Below the pieces are notes generated by a model. It was not told the DNA's origin, searched no databases, and saw only the letters and a list, made by a program, of their open reading frames with translations. 64,000 nt of DNA from JAJRAN01 sp963827135. Its GTDB lineage: Archaea; Thermoplasmatota; Thermoplasmata; Methanomassiliicoccales; UBA472. This document shows, one piece after another, positions 58,741-64,000 of this stretch. Location: contig CAWGZX010000004.1 in NCBI GenBank assembly GCA_963827135.1, positions 217,206 through 281,205 on the forward strand, read 5' to 3'. How positions within the stretch are numbered: position 1 is the first letter of the stretch; each line of letters opens with the position of its first letter. The translations under genes and the position numbers were made by a program.

Positions 58741-60834
58741 TCACTGATTCTGGCCGGAGTTCCCGCGGTTCCGTCTCCTCATCACGAAGAACAGGACCAG
58801 CGCTATCACGATCACCACGCCAGCGATCCCTAGTATCAACACCCATGTATCCATGTCGTCCGACCCTCCCGAAGCCTCGGGGGAGTAGTTGACGGTGATG
58901 GTCGCGGTGGCCGAGTTCCCCGAGCCGTCGCTCGCCGTCACGGTGATGACGTTGTTGCCCTCCTGTAGCGGGATCGAGTCTATCTCCCACGCTCCGCCCT
59001 CGAAGGTGGCCGTACCCGTGCCTCCCCTGGAATTGGACCAGGTGATGCTGGTGACGCCCGTGTCGTCGGAGCTCGTACCTGAGATGCTCAAGGACGAATC
59101 GTCGGTGTCGTAGGTCGAACCAGTGGTCGGCTCGGTGATGGCGATCTCGGGATCGGTCGTGTCCGTCGGGGTGTAGGTCACGTTGATGGTTTCCGTTTCC
59201 GAGTTACCGGACGAGTCGTGGGCCGTGACGGTGATGAGGTTGCTGCCCACATCGAGCGGTATGCTCGCCGTCTCCCAGTAGGTCGTACCAGTTGCTGTCC
59301 CAGAACCTCCCGTGGCGGCATTGGACCAAGTGACGGTGGTCACCCCGTTATCATCGGAGGCCTGCCCGCCCAGGATGATGAAGTCCTGGTTGGTGGTCAC
59401 GTATCCCAGGCTGTTGGGCATGGTTATCTGGAGCGTCGGAAGTGTGACGTCCGGACTGTAGGTCACGGTGATCGTATCCGTGCCAGCGTTCGAGGCAGCA
59501 TCTACCGCTGTCACCGTGATCACGTTCTCTCCCACGGCGAGGGAGATGGCGCCAATGTACCATGACGAGGTGCCGCTAGCGGTTCCTGACCCACTATTGG
59601 CCGCGTTCTGCCAGGAGACCCCCGTCACTGCGACGTTGTCGCTAGCGCTCCCGGAGAGGGTAAGCGTTCCGCTGGTGGTGCTGTACATCTCCGAAGAGGT
59701 CGGGCCAGTAATGCTGATCGTCGGAGCTATCGCATCGCTGACCGGGGCATTGGTGGCGTACCTCAGGGCCTGGGAATTGGACGCCCTGTAGCTGATGTGG
59801 GCGTATCCATCCTGATCCAAGGCGATCGAGGTCTCAGAGCAGCCATTGTCATCGACATTCATCGAATCCCAGCTGCCCCCTACGTTGTTGGCATACTTCA
59901 CGACTTGGCTCCCGAAGCCGATGTAGCTGATGTGGGCATGCCCCAGGGCGTCCAAAGCCAGGTCGCAATAGCTGCCGGTAGGGTCGTTGGAGTTGTAGAC
60001 CGTTTGGTAGTCCCAGCTACCGCCGGCATTGGTGACGTAGGCCAGGTAGGTCGGGGCGCTCAATCCGTCGTGGTGCTGGTAGGCGATGTGCACCTTGTCA
60101 TTGGCGTCCAAGGCTATCGCGCTCGTGGTGCCCACGGCGTACGGGCCGTCCAGGTTCTGGTCGTCCCAGGACCCTCCCGCATTGGTGATGTAATGCAAGC
60201 TTCCCGATGAGTAGTAGCTGATGTGGACGTGATCCTGCGAATCGACGGCTATCGAGGAATCGGAGCCGATGTCACCGATGGTCTCGATGGTCCAGGAGCC
60301 GCCCATGTTTGTGGCGTATCCCAGCTTGCCCAGCCCCGGCAGCCAATAGCTGATGTGGGCGTAGCCCAACGAGTCCAGGGCGAGCGAGGTCGATCCGCCG
60401 GTATCGTTGGTTCCGTCGACGGTCTCGATCTTCCAACTCCCACCCTTGTTGGTGGCATAGTTGAGGTTGTAGGCGCTGTAGTTATAGTAGCTGATATGCG
60501 CCCACCCCTGCGGGTCGATGGCGATCGAGCTCGCCCAGCCGGTTGCTTCGATGGTCTCTATGGTCTGGGTCACCCAGCCGCCCCCCGAATTATTGGCGTA
60601 CTGAAGGTCGGCGTTGGGGTAGTCGTCCAAGTAGCTGATGTGGACGTGCCCCAGGGAGTCGACCGCGATCGAGCTGTCCGTCCCTCCATGGGGATCGATC
60701 TCCATGGTCTGCCAGCTCATCGTGAGCGTCCCTGATGTCGTAGGGACCACCACGACCATGCTCGCGAGCATGACCGCGGCGAGCAGCAATGGCATCAATC
60801 CCCTGATTATTGCTGACTCTGTGCGAATTTTTAT
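58741..60834 (-). CDS. Surface protein with seven HISY propeller repeats, Ig-like domains and C-terminal anchor
   Basis: The repeats (HISYLDDYPN, HISYYNYSAY, HISYWLPGLG, HISYYSSGSL, HIAYQHHDGL, HISYIGFGSQ, HISYRASNSQ) occur seven times at about 50-residue spacing and suggest a seven-bladed propeller. Three Ig-like domains (VAVTGVSWQNAANSGSG type) follow, then one membrane helix and a basic tail. The start is unsure. An in-frame ATA at 60834 has GGAGAGG 5 bases upstream and gives a good signal peptide KIRTESAIIRGLMPLLLAAV. An ATG at 60885 and an ATG at 60795 are alternatives. A TATA-like AGATATAACC at about 60890 favours the shorter starts. Confidence 0.75.
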   Translation of the reverse strand: MKIRTESAIIRGLMPLLLAAVMLASMVVVVPTTSGTLTMSWQTMEIDPHGGTDSSIAVDSLGHVHISYLDDYPNADLQYANNSGGGWVTQTIETIEATGWASSIAIDPQGWAHISYYNYSAYNLNYATNKGGSWKIETVDGTNDTGGSTSLALDSLGYAHISYWLPGLGKLGYATNMGGSWTIETIGDIGSDSSIAVDSQDHVHISYYSSGSLHYITNAGGSWDDQNLDGPYAVGTTSAIALDANDKVHIAYQHHDGLSAPTYLAYVTNAGGSWDYQTVYNSNDPTGSYCDLALDALGHAHISYIGFGSQVVKYANNVGGSWDSMNVDDNGCSETSIALDQDGYAHISYRASNSQALRYATNAPVSDAIAPTISITGPTSSEMYSTTSGTLTLSGSASDNVAVTGVSWQNAANSGSGTASGTSSWYIGAISLAVGENVITVTAVDAASNAGTDTITVTYSPDVTLPTLQITMPNSLGYVTTNQDFIILGGQASDDNGVTTVTWSNAATGGSGTATGTTYWETASIPLDVGSNLITVTAHDSSGNSETETINVTYTPTDTTDPEIAITEPTTGSTYDTDDSSLSISGTSSDDTGVTSITWSNSRGGTGTATFEGGAWEIDSIPLQEGNNVITVTASDGSGNSATATITVNYSPEASGGSDDMDTWVLILGIAGVVIVIALVLFFVMRRRNRGNSGQNQ

Positions 60835-61096
60835 CGTATCCTCTCCCAGTTGATTGGAACGTGAGGTTTGAGAACAGATTGCCATCGGATGGTTATATCT
60901 GTGATAAATTAGTATCCGAGGCCGGATTATGACGCTAGATGACCGTGCGTGCATCTTTTAATAGGAGATTCTTCCGGCTTATTTTGATTCAGGAAGTATA
61001 TCCTGCCGGAAATCGTTCCCCCAGGATTAAAGGCTTCGAGCGGATATCGCCTCTATAAACATTTGAAGAATGCTCAGATCTGAGAGGTATCGAAGG

Positions 61097-62032
61097 ATGA
61101 AGGTGGCGATCGGAGGCGCCGGCATCGCCGGCGCGTACGCCTACAGGCTCCTGAAGGAGAAAGGCATCGATGCGGACCTATTCGACATCGAGAGGAAGAA
61201 CCGCTGCAGGCTCAGGCCTTGCGCCTGGGGCTTCGCCCCCTCCACCGAGTTCGAGCGCCTGGTCTCCAGGTTCCTGGAGCCGAGCGATTACGTCCTGCAG
61301 CATTTCGAGAGCATCGTGGTGAACGGCCTGACCGTAAGGTCGAACATGCTCACCGCGGACAAGCCTAGGTTGGTGCGAGACCTGCTCGGCGAGGCGAAGG
61401 TAAGCCAAGAACCCCTTCCCTCTGAAAGATACGACAGGGTGATCGATGCCACCGGGGTCGCCCGGGCCTTCCTTCCGCCGCCCGAGGGACCGGAATTCAT
61501 GGTCGAGTGCTTCCAGCGCCGGGTCCGGAGCGAGAGGTCGATGCCTCTTTCATTCACCTCCTCCAAGTTCGGGTACGAATGGTGCTTCCCCATCGGCGGG
61601 AACGAGTACCACCTGGGGTTCGGGAGCCTCGAGCCTCCTGAGGAAGGATCTTGGCAATATCCGAAGGATGAGGAGGACATGAAGACCATCTGCTCCTGCT
61701 CGAGCAGGATACGGCTCACCTCCCCGCACTTCTCCACGCCCCTGGTCTCGGAGAACAAGTTCGTCGGCGTGGGGGAGAGCATCGGTGCCGTCGGCCCCTT
61801 AGCCGGGGACGGCAACCTCTACGCCATGCAATGCGGGGAGATGCTCGTGGCTAACTGGGACGACTTGAATGAATACCAGGAGGAGGTGCTGGAGAGGTAC
61901 GATTGGATGAGGAAGGAGCGCCGAGCCCTGGAGAAGCTGTGGGCCGGGAAGGGTCTTTCCCTTAGGGACGCGGGGACATTCATCAAGCACAGCAAGATGG
62001 TGGGGATGGAGATCAGCGTGGCCAGGCGATAG
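61097..62032 (+). CDS. FAD-dependent geranylgeranyl-reductase-like protein
   Basis: The 311-residue protein begins with the FAD motif VAIGGAGIAGAYAYRLLKEKG (GxGxxG) and has the internal motif GVGESIGAVGPLAGDGNLYAM near residue 225, as in the geranylgeranyl-reductase-type flavoproteins. These reduce archaeal lipid chains. It is shorter than the usual reductase (near 390 residues), so the substrate may differ. ATG 61097 is preferred to a frame extending to 61070. Confidence 0.7.
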   Translation: MKVAIGGAGIAGAYAYRLLKEKGIDADLFDIERKNRCRLRPCAWGFAPSTEFERLVSRFLEPSDYVLQHFESIVVNGLTVRSNMLTADKPRLVRDLLGEAKVSQEPLPSERYDRVIDATGVARAFLPPPEGPEFMVECFQRRVRSERSMPLSFTSSKFGYEWCFPIGGNEYHLGFGSLEPPEEGSWQYPKDEEDMKTICSCSSRIRLTSPHFSTPLVSENKFVGVGESIGAVGPLAGDGNLYAMQCGEMLVANWDDLNEYQEEVLERYDWMRKERRALEKLWAGKGLSLRDAGTFIKHSKMVGMEISVARR

Positions 62033-62231
62033 ACCTGTTCCGCCGGGCTTTCGATAGGTGACTCGCCATCGTTCCTCTGCACATCCTCTCCTCCAAGCTA
62101 TGGCCATGGCCAGGATCACCAATCGTTGAGCATTCCAATGGGAGGATCCTATTATTTGCGATAACCTATTTAACAAACAAGAATGAATAGAGTCTTGGCA
62201 TCATTGTCGTTAGCTTCAGGGGGAAGTCGGA

Positions 62232-63096
62232 ATGAGGGTTGTTGTTACCGGGGCGGGCGGGCAGCTGGGACATGACGTCGTCGAAGCCCTTGTCCCGAGC
62301 CATGAGGTTGTCGGCCTGGGAAGGAGTGAGATGGACCTCTTGGACCTATCTACCATAGAGAATGTGCTTTCAAAGGCCAATCCAGAGTGCATCGTGCATT
62401 GTGGGGCGTACACCGATGTCGACCAAGCCGAGGTGGAGAGGGAGCTTTGCTCTAAGATCAATGTCGAAGCGACCGCTGTCATCGCGAGGATCGCCTCCGA
62501 GATGGGATCGAAGCTAGTTTACATTAGCACCGACCACGTCTTCGATGGAACCAATGCGGGCGAGTATGAAACGGGCGACCGTCCTAGCCCCGTGAACTTC
62601 TATGGCCTGACCAAACTAGAGGGTGAGAAGGCGGTGGCCGCGGCTTCCAAAGAATATTTGATTATTAGGACCTCATGGGTTTACGGCAGAGCTGGCAACA
62701 GCTTCGTTAAGTCGATCCTTAGACAGGGGAGGGAGAAGCGGCATTTAAGGGTCGTGAACGACCAGATAGGTTCTCCTACATATGCGGGCGATTTGGCGAG
62801 ATTGATTATCCAAAATGATCGTCACCAGCAAGTTCGGGTTGTACCATGCAACGAACGAGGGCTTTTGCTCCAGGTACGAGTTTGCTAAGGAGATAGTATC
62901 GATGTCCGGCATCGAGGCAAGGGTGGAGCCGGTCAGCACTGAGCAAAACGGTGCGAAGGCGGCAAGGCCTAAGAACTCACGGTTGAGTAAATCATCCTTG
63001 GACGCGGCAGGTTTCGACCGACTCCCAGATTGGAAGGATGCCTTGCGCCGCTTCTTAATCGAAGACGCGATCCTTTCGACCGAAGGCCTTGAATGA
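62232..63096 (+). CDS. rfbD: RmlD-type dTDP-4-dehydrorhamnose reductase (one frameshift)
   Basis: The protein has the NAD(P) motif VVVTGAGGQLGHDVV, the segment HCGAYTDVDQAE, the catalytic YGLTKLEGEKAV (YxxxK) and IRTSWVYG, as in RmlD. It makes dTDP-rhamnose or a related sugar for glycans. An extra A in the run of four at about 62812-62815 shifts the frame. Removing it joins ARLIIQ to MIVTSKFGLYHATNEGFC and gives about 287 residues, the normal length. The start ATG 62232 follows AGGGGGA. Confidence 0.85.
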
Positions 63097-63275
63097 AGAT
63101 GAAGGAAGCAGGAAATCGGACTGAGATATGGCGGATTTGCCAAGGAAATGAAGGAATCCATCAGAGGACTTTGTTTGCACAGTGGAATCTGTCAGCAATT
63201 ATAGTCAAATAACCCAATTATGAAGAATGGCGCAGTAAAAAAAGCGAGAATAGCTTTCTATTGCAGCATCCAACA

Positions 63276-63291
63276 TTATCAAAAAAGATAA
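63276..63291. promoter_or_regulatory. TTATC-N6-GATAA dyad, copy E
   Basis: The perfect dyad TTATC-aaaaaa-GATAA extends to a 13-base inverted repeat, ATCCAACATTATC/GATAATGCTGGAT (63268-63299, one mismatch). It is the longest of the copies and lies 26 bases, centre to centre, from copy F. Confidence 0.5.
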
Positions 63292-63301
63292 TGCTGGATT
63301 A

Positions 63302-63317
63302 TTATCAACATCGATAA
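63302..63317. promoter_or_regulatory. TTATC-N6-GATAA dyad, copy F, at the promoter of the last gene
   Basis: The dyad TTATC-aacatc-GATAA lies 28 bases before ATG 63346 and touches the AT-rich AAAAATAAACTATATC that holds its likely TATA box. Two dyads in tandem suggest cooperative binding (inferred). Confidence 0.5.
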
Positions 63318-63345
63318 AAATAAACTATATCATCTAGGAAATCAA

Positions 63346-63810
63346 ATGGAGATTGATTGCGTTAATTGCGCAATAGGGGAGAGAGGAATGGACCTCCTGG
63401 TCCGCTTAAAGGGTGCAGCCACTGATATTAATGCGATGACTGGTGATACTTATTCAAAGCAAAACCTCTTCGAAGCTTACGCACAAAGACTTTTCAAGCG
63501 GTCTGATTTTGATAAAACCTATAATACAATTGGGCAAGATTATCTTGATGGTCAGGGAATCGAATCGACCCATCAACCATATTACCAATTTTGGCACAAG
63601 CGTTCAGGACATTCATTCTGGGTTAAGTGTGAATTTAGAAGTGATTATGATGATAAGTTGGATTGGCTTCGTCCCAATCAGCTCAAATGTTACAAGAAAT
63701 TTCAGGAAGATGTATGGCCAGAGAAAATCTATGTCGTAATCGGCTTTGGCGGACGCCCTCTGAAGCCATCTTTCATGTTTTGTGTGCCCCTAGACGAAGT
63801 GGAAGATTGA
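63346..63810 (+). CDS. Possible PD-(D/E)XK nuclease-like protein
   Basis: The 154-residue protein is AT-rich, unlike most of the window, which may mark recent transfer. The C-terminal half (HSFWVKCEFRSDYDDKLDWL, then QLKCYKKFQ, then PEKIYVVIGFGGRPLKP) resembles a PD-(D/E)XK-like fold with a possible active site in the FWVKCEFR strand, but this is not certain. The upstream region contains two dyad elements. It could belong to a defence or mobile function. Confidence 0.45.
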   Translation: MEIDCVNCAIGERGMDLLVRLKGAATDINAMTGDTYSKQNLFEAYAQRLFKRSDFDKTYNTIGQDYLDGQGIESTHQPYYQFWHKRSGHSFWVKCEFRSDYDDKLDWLRPNQLKCYKKFQEDVWPEKIYVVIGFGGRPLKPSFMFCVPLDEVED

Positions 63811-64000
63811 AATAAATCCCAATATTCTTGAGAAATATCGAGAGGGATCCATCAAAACCATTCGATCTTCATAGAGGACTTCTTACTTAGAATCCATGTT
63901 TCAACCCTTAATGGCTTAATGAAATTTCATCGATTATCAATGGATATTCGAGGATGCAGTCAGCCTCGTAATTAGATGTGGATGAATTACCACGTACTCA
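63811..64000. other. AT-rich end of the window
   Basis: The last 190 bases contain no convincing gene, tRNA or repeat on either strand. Confidence 0.4.

Overview
The window is archaeal chromosomal DNA of fairly high G+C. It most resembles a methanogenic member of the Thermoplasmatota, such as the Methanomassiliicoccales. This is an inference from a methyltransferase-type corrinoid protein, a DUF2124-type protein known mainly from methanogens, archaeal SepF, a PUA/DUF1947-type protein, RtcB, a RecJ-like DHH nuclease, PadR and TrmB regulators, a tRNA-His with an encoded G-1, and archaeal TATA boxes. TTG and GTG starts with good Shine-Dalgarno sequences are common. No rRNA, CRISPR array, insertion sequence or prophage was seen.

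Layout. 1-3 kb: minus-strand C1-methyl group (corrinoid protein, winged-helix regulator, HyuA-type ATPase running off the edge) and a 38-residue zinc ribbon. 3-17 kb: housekeeping genes, namely a phosphoesterase, an RNase H-fold nuclease, two tandem TPR proteins, a RecJ-like nuclease, argF, an M3 peptidase, tRNA-His, rtcB, an HD hydrolase, sepF, a PUA protein and a zinc-ribbon protein. 17-22 kb: a membrane group including a protein built of four repeated membrane modules. 21-29 kb: small single genes (MsrA, TfoX-like, KaiC-like, GNAT, PadR, DUF2124, CBS, MoeB/ThiF, UbiA) and unknowns. 29-44 kb: transport and metabolism, namely an MMPL exporter divergent from a TrmB regulator, a SulP permease, two ABC-2 systems, an aminotransferase, Nudix, UPF0173 and PRC-barrel proteins. 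44-61 kb: a cluster of five surface proteins, mostly with a signal peptide, repeated extracellular beta domains (sialidase-like propeller, CARDB, about 23 FN3, beta-helix plus M6-like peptidase, HISY propeller plus Ig) and one C-terminal membrane anchor. 61-64 kb: a geranylgeranyl-reductase-like flavoprotein, an RmlD-type reductase and an AT-rich gene that may be a PD-(D/E)XK nuclease.

Two features run through the whole window. First, about 17 single-base frameshifts break otherwise uninterrupted reading frames, often at short G, C or A runs and mostly beyond 36 kb. This looks like assembly or sequencing error rather than decay, so the broken genes are given here as repaired spans. Second, a perfect dyad TTATC-N6-GATAA occurs six times, always outside or at the edge of genes and three times at promoter positions. 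It is the best candidate for an undescribed regulatory system here.
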